A DNA stretch of 5,720 nt from an uncultured Prevotellaceae bacterium. GTDB taxonomy: Bacteria; Bacteroidota; Bacteroidia; Bacteroidales; Bacteroidaceae. Location of the stretch: contig CAJKQZ010000155.1 of NCBI GenBank assembly GCA_905202115.1, positions 1 to 5,720 on the forward strand, given 5' to 3'. This document shows, in pieces, positions 1-5,720 of the stretch. The notes beneath the pieces are model-generated. The model saw nothing but the letters and a program-made list of their open reading frames with translations. It ran no database searches and was not told the DNA's origin. A program made the position numbers and the translations under genes. Each line of letters opens with the position of its first letter. The stretch's first letter is position 1.

Positions 1-13
1 AGATAATTCAAAA

Positions 14-95
14 TATCTCAGACATATTTTTTGCTATATATACACCTGCTGATTTCCAGGTACTTGCTGGCTGACCGTTTTTGTCTGCAAAATCC
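14..95 (+). repeat. Left arm of an 82-bp inverted repeat pair
   Basis: This segment matches the reverse complement of 5639-5720 without gaps at 73 of 82 positions. The longest identical run is 23 bases (33-55), and five of the nine mismatches cluster at 67-72. It lies beyond the terminator of the minus-strand genes, so it is probably not part of their mRNA. Homology stops at about base 95, followed by unrelated sequence; the outer limit is unknown because the partner runs off the window. There is no transposase nearby. I think it is one member of a dispersed intergenic repeat family, but the relic of a duplicated gene end is also possible, since one frame is open across most of it. Confidence 0.85.
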
Positions 96-197
96 CTATG
101 CAAAGCACTGCATGTTTCATGCGGGGCGGATAGTCGGGTCTGAATTTAATCTGTTCCCGCAGGTTTTATACTTAGTCGTCTTTGTTCGGCAAAATGT
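96..197. other. Intergenic spacer, nothing recognised
   Basis: This stretch lies between the left repeat arm and the terminator. It holds only short, mutually exclusive inverted repeats, for example GCATG at 110-114 pairing with CATGC at 118-122. I see no credible promoter octamer, coding frame or RNA gene. Confidence 0.5.
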
Positions 198-237
198 AAA
201 AAATAAGCGGTGCCGGAGCTCCTGGCCCCGGCACCGC
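198..237 (-). terminator. Intrinsic terminator of secDF
   Basis: On the minus strand a perfect 10-bp GC-rich stem (207-216 paired with 228-237) encloses an 11-base loop. It is followed at once by a U-rich run in RNA, from the A-rich plus-strand bases 198-206. It starts about 30 bases after the secDF stop codon and has the right orientation to end the transcript. On the opposite strand no T tract follows the stem, so it should act in one direction only. Confidence 0.92.
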
Positions 238-267
238 ACAACAATTATAGATAAAGTTATGTACTAA

Positions 268-3200
268 TTAAGCTTTCGCAGGTTCTGCAATTTCGGTTGC
301 AGCGGTTTTTTTACTGCTTTCGATATTGCGTTTGTTGCTCTTTTTCATCGTGAAGTATGCTATCGGAGCGGCAAGGAACAATGACGACAGTGTTCCGCAC
401 AACACACCCAGAATCATCGCGAATGCAAACGAACGTATGCTTTCACCGCCGAGGAAGAAGATACAGAGCAGAACAACCATCGTGGAGACGCTCGTATTTA
501 TCGTACGTGCGAGGGTGGAGTTGAGCGAGTCGTTGAATATTCTCTTGATGTCGCGCTTAGGATAAAGCTTGAAGTATTCGCGTACACGGTCGAAGATAAC
601 TACCTTGTCGTTTATCGAGTAACCGATAGCCGTGAGGACTGCTCCGATAAACGTCTGGTCTATCTCGAGAGAGAAAGGAACCCAACCCCAGCAGAGAGAA
701 TACATGCCAATGATGATTAATGCATCGACTGTCAGAGCAACGGTACTTCCCACTGAGTAAGCAAGGTTGCGGAAGCGCAGCAAAATGTAGATGAATATGG
801 CTATGAGTGCGAGAATGACACTCACGATAGCACCGTATGTCACGTCTTTTGCTATGGAAGGTCCTACTTTTTGCGAACTGATTATGGAACCGCCCGCGCG
901 ATTGTCGCGGTCAATGAAGCGCGACAGAGTTACATAATCGGCAATCAGGTTACCTTTCTTGAGCGCGTTGTAAAGGAATGTCTCAACCTGCGAATCCACC
1001 TCGGGAGAATTCTCGTTAATGCGGTAGTTGGTGGTTACACGCAGGGTTTTGCCGTCCGTGCCGAGTGCAATGGCCGATACGTTGGCATCTTCGCCTACTT
1101 CTTTCTGCAAAAGGTCGCGTACGTTCTCGGGCGTAACTTTTTGCTCAAATTGTACCACGAAGTTGCGGCCGCCGGTAAAGTCGATGCCTTTGCTCAATCC
1201 CCTGACACCAAGCGAAATGAGGCAAATGGCAAGAAAGGCGCCGAATATCGCGAACGATTTCTTGTAAGAATTTATAATGTTGAAGTGGGGATTGCGCATC
1301 ATGTTCTTAGAATACTTGGTAACGAACGTGAGGTGAAGCCACTTGTCGCGGTTCATGAAGTGTTCGTAAACTATGCGGGTGAGCCATACGGCAGTGAAGA
1401 ACGAAGCAGTCAGACCGATGATTAGCGTAGTGGCGAAACCGCGGATAGGACCCGTACCGAAATTGAACAGTATTATGGCTGTGATGATAGATGTGAGGTT
1501 GGAGTCGAAAATGGCCGAGAAAGCGTTTTTGTAACCGTCGGCCAATGCAGCCCTTGTGGTCTTGCCGGCGGCAAGTTCCTCTTTCGTGCGTTCGTATATG
1601 AGCACGTTGGCGTCGACTGCCATACCCAGGGCAAGCACCATACCTGCTATACCCGACATTGTCAATGCGGCCTGGAACGAAGTGAGCACACCGAACGTAA
1701 AGAAGAAGTTGACAATCAGCGCACCGTTGGCAACAAGTCCGGGAATAATGCCGTAAATCATGCATATGTATATCATAAGCAGCACGAACGCCACTATGCA
1801 GGCCGTGAATCCCTGTACGATAGATTCCTGTCCGAGAGACGGGCCTACGATATCCTCCTGTACTATGTGGGCGGGGGCAGGCATTTTACCCGATTGGAGC
1901 ACATTGGCAAGGTCTTTCGTGTCTTCGGTGGTAAAATGCCCCGTAATCGACGATACACCTCCGTTTATTTCATTCTCCACATTGGGAGCGCTGTAAACAT
2001 ATCCGTCAAGAACGATTGCTATAGCATGATCTTTGTTTTTCTTGGTGAGAACGGCCCAACGGCGTGCGCCGTCGCTGTTCATTGTCATGCTTACGCAAGG
2101 ACGGTTGAACTGGTCGAAGTCATCTTTTGCCGAAGTAACGACATCGCCTTCGAGAGGTGCGCGGCCGTTGCTCTGAGTTATTCTCAAAGCATAAAGTTCA
2201 TAAACTTCCTGCTTGGAGCTTACTTCGGAAGGTTTGACTCCCCAGCATAATTTGAGGTCGCGCGGAAGGATTTCTTTGGCTTCTTTTGAAGAAAGCATTT
2301 TCATTACGTTGGCGGTGTCTCTGGCAAGAACATATCCTATCACGCAGCCGCTGCGGCCTTGTGCGGGAGATATTGAAGAAAGCAGCGGGTGTTCTTTCTT
2401 TGCTTGCTCGTCGACTTTGCTTTGTGCCTGTACTTTTGTGCCGGATCCTATTTTTTTCAGCGCGGCAGCGGCATTGACGCTTTCTTTCGTGCTGTCAGTT
2501 TCAGATACGGCTTTTTCTTCTGTTACGGCTGCCGAAATGCTGTCGTTGAATGCCTCGCCGGCGTTTGCTGCTGCGAGTTTGGAATCAATCGTAGACAGAT
2601 AGGGAGTTATGAGATTGCCGTCGTAGGTTTCCCAGAACTCGAGATTCGCGCTTCCTTGTAAAAGTTTACGAACGCGTTCGGGTTCTTTTATTCCAGGCAT
2701 TTCCACGAGAATGCGGCCTTCGCTGCCTTCGAGGTTCTGAATGTTTGGCTGTGCAACGCCGAAGCGGTCGATACGTGTGCGAAGCACTTTGTAGGAGTTT
2801 TCTATGGCAGCGGCTACTTCAGTGCGCAGGGCTTTTTCAATCTGTGCGTCTGTGCTTTTTGTGGAAACCGATCCTTTCAGCTGCTGTGTTGCGAAAACTT
2901 CGGCCATGTGGTCTTTTCCTGCGAGCGCCTGGTAGTTCTTTACGAAAGCGGAGATGAAGTCCGACTGTGTTTCAGACGCTTCTTTCTGTGCCAGGGAGAG
3001 AGCTTTGTTGAAGTTCGGATCCTGAGAGTTGTCTGCAAGGTTCTTTATTACGTCGGGCACGGAAACTTCGAGCACGACGTTCATTCCTCCCTTGAGGTCC
3101 AGACCCAGGCTTATCTGCATTTCCTGGCATTGTTTGAATGTGTAAGCGCCGAGCCATATTTTCTCGTTTTTTATAGAATCGAGGTACATTTGGCCGGCTG

Positions 3201-3321
3201 TTTCTCCCATCGCAGCCGCCTTGTTTGTGTAGTGGCGCGTCACGAACGAGAAAGACAGGTAATAGATACAGATGAGCGTCAGCAGCACTGCTATTACCTT
3301 TATGAATCCTTTGTTTTGCAT
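268..3321 (-). CDS. secDF: Protein translocase subunit SecDF (SecD-SecF fusion)
   Basis: SecDF is the RND-family accessory motor of the Sec translocon. It sits in the inner membrane and uses the proton gradient to help pull proteins out of SecYEG on the periplasmic side. Here SecD and SecF are one 1017-residue chain. The SecD half has an N-terminal membrane segment (about 7-26), the LGLDLKGG motif (72-79), a large periplasmic domain, and a five-helix block (about 504-650) with the conserved GMAVDANVLIYER motif around Asp570. The SecF half starts with a membrane segment (about 689-706) and GIDFTGG (712-718). It continues with VGPSIAKD (819-826) and a second five-helix block (about 829-990) containing IGYSINDKVVIFDR (899-912). 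About twelve membrane segments in total fit a fusion. Residues about 245-312 are an Ala/Ser/Lys/Glu-rich low-complexity insert, and the last 25 residues are a charged tail. The ATG at 3321 directly precedes a signal-anchor-like segment; the leader is A/T-rich without a clear Shine-Dalgarno, as is usual in Bacteroidetes. The gene has its own promoter-like element and a terminator. Confidence 0.98.
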   Translation of the reverse strand: MQNKGFIKVIAVLLTLICIYYLSFSFVTRHYTNKAAAMGETAGQMYLDSIKNEKIWLGAYTFKQCQEMQISLGLDLKGGMNVVLEVSVPDVIKNLADNSQDPNFNKALSLAQKEASETQSDFISAFVKNYQALAGKDHMAEVFATQQLKGSVSTKSTDAQIEKALRTEVAAAIENSYKVLRTRIDRFGVAQPNIQNLEGSEGRILVEMPGIKEPERVRKLLQGSANLEFWETYDGNLITPYLSTIDSKLAAANAGEAFNDSISAAVTEEKAVSETDSTKESVNAAAALKKIGSGTKVQAQSKVDEQAKKEHPLLSSISPAQGRSGCVIGYVLARDTANVMKMLSSKEAKEILPRDLKLCWGVKPSEVSSKQEVYELYALRITQSNGRAPLEGDVVTSAKDDFDQFNRPCVSMTMNSDGARRWAVLTKKNKDHAIAIVLDGYVYSAPNVENEINGGVSSITGHFTTEDTKDLANVLQSGKMPAPAHIVQEDIVGPSLGQESIVQGFTACIVAFVLLMIYICMIYGIIPGLVANGALIVNFFFTFGVLTSFQAALTMSGIAGMVLALGMAVDANVLIYERTKEELAAGKTTRAALADGYKNAFSAIFDSNLTSIITAIILFNFGTGPIRGFATTLIIGLTASFFTAVWLTRIVYEHFMNRDKWLHLTFVTKYSKNMMRNPHFNIINSYKKSFAIFGAFLAICLISLGVRGLSKGIDFTGGRNFVVQFEQKVTPENVRDLLQKEVGEDANVSAIALGTDGKTLRVTTNYRINENSPEVDSQVETFLYNALKKGNLIADYVTLSRFIDRDNRAGGSIISSQKVGPSIAKDVTYGAIVSVILALIAIFIYILLRFRNLAYSVGSTVALTVDALIIIGMYSLCWGWVPFSLEIDQTFIGAVLTAIGYSINDKVVIFDRVREYFKLYPKRDIKRIFNDSLNSTLARTINTSVSTMVVLLCIFFLGGESIRSFAFAMILGVLCGTLSSLFLAAPIAYFTMKKSNKRNIESSKKTAATEIAEPAKA

Positions 3322-3367
3322 GTTATTTATTTTTATATTTATTTTTTCATATCTGCTAAATAGCTTG

Positions 3368-3375
3368 CAAATATA
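3368..3375 (-). promoter_or_regulatory. Putative secDF promoter, -7 element TATATTTG
   Basis: The minus strand reads TATATTTG, a full match to the Bacteroidetes -7 consensus TAnnTTTG. It lies 46 bases before the secDF ATG, implying an untranslated leader of roughly 40 bases that is almost pure A/T. I find no good TTTG box 19-21 bases upstream, so the -33 half is weak or absent. It sits in the 90-base gap after the EEP gene, where I see no terminator. secDF may therefore be fed both by this promoter and by read-through. Confidence 0.6.
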
Positions 3376-3411
3376 CTTATTTTTTAATATTTGCCTTGTT
3401 TTTCGCCTGTA

Positions 3412-4497
3412 TTATTTGGATTTGCGTTTCAGGAACGCGTATATAGGGTAGTGGTCGGAGTGTTTTGCGGAGCGGTCTACCGTTGCGTCGTAAGGTTTCC
3501 AGTGTTCGGAGCAGAACAGGTGGTCGATGCGCACGAACATGCCGTCGCGGTTGAACGAGAATCCTGGCCCGAAGCCGCTGGCTTTGTATGTGTCGGTAAG
3601 GAGTTCCGACATTTCTCTTCTAGGATAGGATATGGGCGAGTCGTTGAAGTCGCCGCATACTATGATCGGGTCGTTTTTGTGCTGCTGTACGTATTTTTTT
3701 ATGCTGTCCACCTGCGGACTGCGTATCTGTGCCGCGTGGCTCAGCTTTTTCACGAGCGAGAATATTGTGGTTCTCGCTCCCGAGCGTTTTTCTCCCTTAA
3801 CGAGTTCCTTGTAGTTGTTGCGGTCGTCTTTCGTAAGGTTGTCCGACTGCATGTGGCAGTTGATTACGTGAATGGTATCGCCTTTTTCCAAAGCTATACT
3901 GAATACTCCCACGCCGTTTCCGTTGCTTTCTATCGGCAACGTTTTCTTTCCGGTTATGGGGTAGCGCGAAAAGCATCTCAGTATCGTTATGGTTGTGTCT
4001 TCGTTCAGCGCTTCGATGTAGGGGTATGTTTTACGCAGTTTTTTCTCGGCTTCGTTCCAGCCGCAGCAGTACTGTCCTTCCTGCAGGCATACGATGTCGG
4101 CTTTCGCCGATATGATGTCGTCGATTATCAGCCGGCCTATTTGCGGATTGTCTGTGTTGCAGCCGAAATTCATTGCGTTGTACGACATTATTTTCAGGCA
4201 GCCTTTGGGCGCGGGCTGCGGAATGTTCACGGGACAGTAGGCGCGCAGGTCGCTGAAACAGGCCGCGAAACCTATGAGGGGGATTATCGCCCGTCTGGGC
4301 TTGATGAGCAGCCAGCCTGCAAGCGCGATTAGATTGCCTGCCGCGAATATGGGAAAGCACAGTCCCAGCACGTCGAGCCACCCGTGCTTTTCGGGCGGTA
4401 TGTGTGCGGAATATGCGCTTGCCCACATGAGAGCTATTGTGGCTATGGTGGCTCCTGTGGCAAGGCTCAGCAATATTTTTCTAAGGCTTTTTAGCAT
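3412..4497 (-). CDS. Membrane-anchored EEP (DNase I-like) family hydrolase
   Basis: This 361-residue protein belongs to the endonuclease/exonuclease/phosphatase superfamily, metal-dependent enzymes that cut phosphodiester or phosphomonoester bonds in DNA, RNA, lipids or inositol phosphates. The N-terminus holds about three hydrophobic segments (9-28, 42-64, 68-82), so the enzyme should be anchored in the cytoplasmic membrane. The C-terminal catalytic domain (about 100-358) keeps the full set of family motifs in order: SYNAMNF with Asn107, CLQE with Glu140, NCHMQS with His215, GDFND with Asp283 and Asn285, IDH with Asp325/His326, and SDHYPI with Asp348/His349. It therefore looks active; the substrate cannot be read from sequence. 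If the loops follow the positive-inside rule, an odd number of helices would put the catalytic domain outside the cytoplasm, but this is uncertain. Its ATG overlaps the rhomboid stop codon by one base, which supports this start and suggests coupled translation. The stop lies 90 bases before secDF. Confidence 0.93.
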   Translation of the reverse strand: MLKSLRKILLSLATGATIATIALMWASAYSAHIPPEKHGWLDVLGLCFPIFAAGNLIALAGWLLIKPRRAIIPLIGFAACFSDLRAYCPVNIPQPAPKGCLKIMSYNAMNFGCNTDNPQIGRLIIDDIISAKADIVCLQEGQYCCGWNEAEKKLRKTYPYIEALNEDTTITILRCFSRYPITGKKTLPIESNGNGVGVFSIALEKGDTIHVINCHMQSDNLTKDDRNNYKELVKGEKRSGARTTIFSLVKKLSHAAQIRSPQVDSIKKYVQQHKNDPIIVCGDFNDSPISYPRREMSELLTDTYKASGFGPGFSFNRDGMFVRIDHLFCSEHWKPYDATVDRSAKHSDHYPIYAFLKRKSK

Positions 4498-4499
4498 TA
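4495..4499 (-). promoter_or_regulatory. TAATG stop/start overlap coupling rhomboid and EEP genes
   Basis: The minus strand reads TAATG. TAA (4499-4497) ends the rhomboid gene, and ATG (4497-4495) starts the EEP gene and shares the A. Such overlaps usually allow terminating ribosomes to re-initiate, so the two proteins are probably made together. I see no separate strong Shine-Dalgarno for the second gene. Confidence 0.8.
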
Positions 4500-5417
4500 G
4501 CGGTTGCTTGCGTCGAAAAGTTTCCGTTTTTCTTCGTCGGTGAGACTTGCATACCCCGATTTTTTCACTTTTTCGAGTATGCGGTCTATTTCGCGTTGTT
4601 TTTCGTTTTTCTGCTCGTTGTATTCGTAGTCGTCGATGCGGTTGTCGTATCCGCGCTTATCCTCTTCCTTTTTGTGCGGTTTCAGTTTTTCGCGCATGCG
4701 TTTCATAAAACTGTCGCCTGCCGGCCGGTAGTTGCCCCAGCCTGTGAATCCGCTGCTGCACGGTCCCTGCCGTCTCCAGTGGCGTATGATGAAATATCCG
4801 AATATCATGCCTCCCAGGTGGGCGAAGTGGGCTATGTTGCCGTTCGTGGCGAACGATGAGAACAGTTCTATGGCTGCTATCACCGCTACGAAATATTTTG
4901 CTTTCAGAGGTATGGGAATCGGAAATATTACGAGCGTCTCGTTGGGGAATGTCATACCGAAAGCCAATAGCACGGCGTAGCATGCGCCCGAGGCTCCTAT
5001 CGTAGTCCACATGTTAAGGTATTCGTTCATAGGCATGAGCCCCGTTCCGGTGTTGACTACCGAGTAGTTGGCGAGCCCTTCCATGTAGTATTCGCCCAGT
5101 TGCCATATTTCCTGCGTCACTCCGGCTCCGATTCCGCACAGTAGGAAGAATGCCAGGAATCTGCGCGGCCCCCAGACTGTTTCCATTGTGCGGCCGAACA
5201 TCCATAGCGAGAACATGTTGAAGAAGATGTGCGACCAGCCCCCGTGCATGAACATGTAGGTGATGAGTTGGTATACAGCGAAGTCGCTTGCCTTGAAGAA
5301 ATGCAGTCCCAGCGCCCTGTCGAGGTCTATGCCGTAGTTCAACATGACTTGCGAGGCAAGGAACATTATTATATTAATAATGATAAGATTCTTTGTGATA
5401 GGAGGTGTCTTGAACAT
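4497..5417 (-). CDS. Rhomboid-family intramembrane serine protease
   Basis: Rhomboids cleave membrane-spanning substrates inside the lipid bilayer with a Ser-His dyad. This 306-residue protein shows a six-helix core (about 10-212). It has the HGGWSHIFFNM motif (58-68), with His58, His63 and Asn67 matching the oxyanion-side residues of the family. The nucleophile motif GASG is at 141-144 (Ser143), and the partner His200 lies in AHLGGMIFG (199-207). All key residues are present, so an active protease is likely. Residues about 213-306 are a hydrophilic, strongly charged, probably cytoplasmic tail (Lys/Glu/Asp/Arg-rich, about 238-275) ending in a short segment around SGYASLTDEEKRKLF, which I recall from other Bacteroidetes rhomboids. 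The ATG at 5417 sits just before the first membrane segment, with only a short leader after the -7 box. It is the first gene of the rhomboid-EEP pair. Substrates cannot be inferred. Confidence 0.96.
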   Translation of the reverse strand: MFKTPPITKNLIIINIIMFLASQVMLNYGIDLDRALGLHFFKASDFAVYQLITYMFMHGGWSHIFFNMFSLWMFGRTMETVWGPRRFLAFFLLCGIGAGVTQEIWQLGEYYMEGLANYSVVNTGTGLMPMNEYLNMWTTIGASGACYAVLLAFGMTFPNETLVIFPIPIPLKAKYFVAVIAAIELFSSFATNGNIAHFAHLGGMIFGYFIIRHWRRQGPCSSGFTGWGNYRPAGDSFMKRMREKLKPHKKEEDKRGYDNRIDDYEYNEQKNEKQREIDRILEKVKKSGYASLTDEEKRKLFDASNR

Positions 5418-5437
5418 ATTCTTTCGTAATCTGGGGA

Positions 5438-5468
5438 CAAATATAGCAAAAGGCGAGCGCAGAGCAAA
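5438..5468 (-). promoter_or_regulatory. P1, proximal promoter of the rhomboid-EEP operon
   Basis: On the minus strand a TTTG box (plus-strand 5465-5468) is followed by exactly 19 bases and then TATATTTG (5438-5445). This matches the Bacteroides sigma-ABfr consensus TTTG-N19-21-TAnnTTTG. The -7 box ends 20 bases before the rhomboid ATG, so the untranslated leader would be only about 15 bases, with no clear Shine-Dalgarno. The -33 box is embedded in one arm of a palindrome (5466-5485). Confidence 0.8.
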
Positions 5469-5485
5469 ATGAGCTTGCTCATTTT
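5438..5485 (-). repeat. Palindrome-promoter module, copy 1
   Basis: This is the first of two direct copies of a 48-base unit, offset by 84 bases from the second and matching it at 42 of 48 positions. It consists of the -7 box, a GC-rich spacer that includes GGCGAGCGC on the plus strand, and a 20-base palindrome (5466-5474 pairing with 5477-5485, centre TT) that contains the -33 box. The flank beyond the palindrome (around 5488-5500, GCCGAGCC) loosely mirrors the spacer, so the whole unit is roughly symmetric. Confidence 0.85.
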
Positions 5486-5521
5486 CTATGCCGAGCCGCC
5501 GTCTATATTGGAGCGCCAGCT

Positions 5522-5552
5522 CAAATTATGCAAAAGGCGAGCGCAGGGCAAA
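5522..5552 (-). promoter_or_regulatory. P2, degenerate distal promoter
   Basis: The second module has the same layout as P1: a TTTG box (5549-5552), a 19-base spacer (5530-5548), then ATAATTTG (5522-5529) where the -7 box should be. The TTTG end of the -7 box is kept, but the leading TA is lost relative to TAnnTTTG. It may be weak or dead. If active, it would add a leader of about 100 bases carrying the copy 1 palindrome. Confidence 0.35.
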
Positions 5553-5569
5553 ATGAGCAAGCTCATTTT
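5522..5569 (-). repeat. Palindrome-promoter module, copy 2
   Basis: This is the second copy of the 48-base unit. Against copy 1 it differs at three bases of the -7 box, one spacer base (A to G at 5547) and the two central bases of the palindrome, which are AA instead of TT. That central difference is what results if the symmetric core is flipped. The copy is embedded in a longer perfect palindrome. Confidence 0.85.
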
Positions 5570-5578
5570 GCCCTGCGC
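5541..5578. repeat. Perfect 38-base palindrome (18-bp stem)
   Basis: Bases 5541-5558 are exactly complementary to 5561-5578, separated by AA. As RNA or a cruciform this would be an 18-bp hairpin with a realistic loop of four bases. It contains the copy 2 core and extends it symmetrically by nine base pairs on each side. No T tract follows on either strand, so it is not a standard terminator. Confidence 0.9.
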
Positions 5579-5580
5579 CT

Positions 5581-5630
5581 GGTAAGGTCATTAACTGCGT
5601 TAGGGTCTTTAAGGTCGTTAATGACCCTAA
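5581..5630 (-). repeat. 9-bp tandem repeat array, consensus TTAANGACC
   Basis: On the minus strand the sequence divides into consecutive 9-base units: TTAGGGTCA, TTAACGACC, TTAAAGACC, CTAACGCAG, TTAATGACC, then a partial TTACC. Three full units match TTAANGACC exactly and the outer ones are degenerate. The units also create internal inverted repeats (5586-5595 with 5617-5626; 5600-5607 with 5623-5630). Confidence 0.75.
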
Positions 5631-5646
5631 AATCCGGAGGATTTTA
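5628..5646. repeat. Short hairpin, 8-bp stem
   Basis: TAAAATCC (5628-5635) pairs perfectly with GGATTTTA (5639-5646) across a 3-base loop. It links the tandem array to the right repeat arm, and the left arm lacks it. The stem is AT-rich with no T run after it, so a terminator role is doubtful. Confidence 0.5.
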
Positions 5647-5720
5647 CAGACAAAAACGGTCGGTGGCCAAGTACTTGAAAATCAGCAGGTGTATATATAG
5701 CGAAAAATATGTCTGAGATA
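5639..5720 (-). repeat. Right arm of the 82-bp inverted repeat pair
   Basis: This is the reverse complement of 14-95 at 73 of 82 positions. It reaches the last base of the window, so its true outer end is not visible. It faces inward toward the rhomboid operon and is joined to it by the 9-bp array and the palindrome modules. Together these fill almost all of the 303-base region upstream of the rhomboid gene; I see no gene there. Confidence 0.85.

Noticed and set aside
31..267. 78-codon plus-strand frame across the left repeat and terminator
   Set aside because: It runs through the terminator hairpin and shows no family features; the matching frame of the right arm hits a stop inside the repeat.
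871..1425. 184-codon plus-strand frame inside secDF
   Set aside because: It is antisense to the well-supported SecF region, with no recognisable domain or initiation signal.
3391..4332. Long 313-codon open frame on the plus strand
   Set aside because: It lies antisense to the EEP gene, has no family motifs and an unnatural composition rich in Val, Phe, Tyr and Arg; it is a by-product of the minus-strand codon usage.
5446..5578. CRISPR array
   Set aside because: There are only two copies, each palindromic and tied to promoter boxes, without regular spacers or cas genes.
5541..5578. Bidirectional intrinsic terminator
   Set aside because: The stem is strong, but neither strand has a T-rich run after it, and its inner part is the same core that carries the promoter -33 box in the proximal module.
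5528..5716. 62-codon plus-strand frame across the right repeat stack
   Set aside because: It is made entirely of palindrome, tandem array and repeat arm sequence, with no start signal.
14..5720. Composite transposon with 82-bp terminal inverted repeats
   Set aside because: There is no transposase or recombinase gene inside, and the cargo is conserved housekeeping genes with normal operon signals. Target duplications cannot be checked because the right arm runs to the window edge.

Overview
The window looks like chromosomal DNA of a Bacteroidetes bacterium, most likely order Bacteroidales. The evidence is a single-chain SecD-SecF fusion, a rhomboid protease with the charged C-terminal tail seen in this phylum, AT-rich gene leaders without a clear Shine-Dalgarno, and two copies of a TATATTTG octamer matching the Bacteroides -7 element (TAnnTTTG). 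In front of the rhomboid gene this octamer has a TTTG box 19 bases upstream, the canonical Bacteroides promoter spacing. I cannot assign a genus from the sequence alone.

All three clear genes lie on the minus strand. Read in the direction of transcription they are: a rhomboid-family intramembrane serine protease (5417 to 4497); a membrane-anchored endonuclease/exonuclease/phosphatase (EEP) family hydrolase (4497 to 3412), whose start codon overlaps the rhomboid stop codon by one base; and, after a 90-base gap with its own promoter-like octamer, secDF (3321 to 268), the accessory membrane motor of the Sec translocon. A strong intrinsic terminator (198-237) closes the unit 30 bases after the secDF stop. 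The first two genes form a tight, probably translationally coupled pair. secDF can be transcribed separately or by read-through, because I see no terminator between the EEP gene and secDF.

The less ordinary part is the non-coding DNA. The 303 bases upstream of the rhomboid gene are almost entirely repeats. Reading from the gene outward there are: a palindrome-plus-promoter module directly at the -7 box; a second copy of that module 84 bases away whose hairpin is extended to a perfect 18-bp stem; an array of about five 9-bp units (minus-strand consensus TTAANGACC); a small hairpin; and an 82-bp sequence running to the window edge. The same 82-bp sequence occurs in inverted orientation at 14-95, beyond the secDF terminator, at 73/82 identity, so the three genes are bracketed by an inward-facing pair of repeats. 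The genes are conserved housekeeping or membrane functions, so I read the pair as two members of a dispersed repeat family rather than transposon ends. No CRISPR, transposase, tRNA or rRNA was seen.
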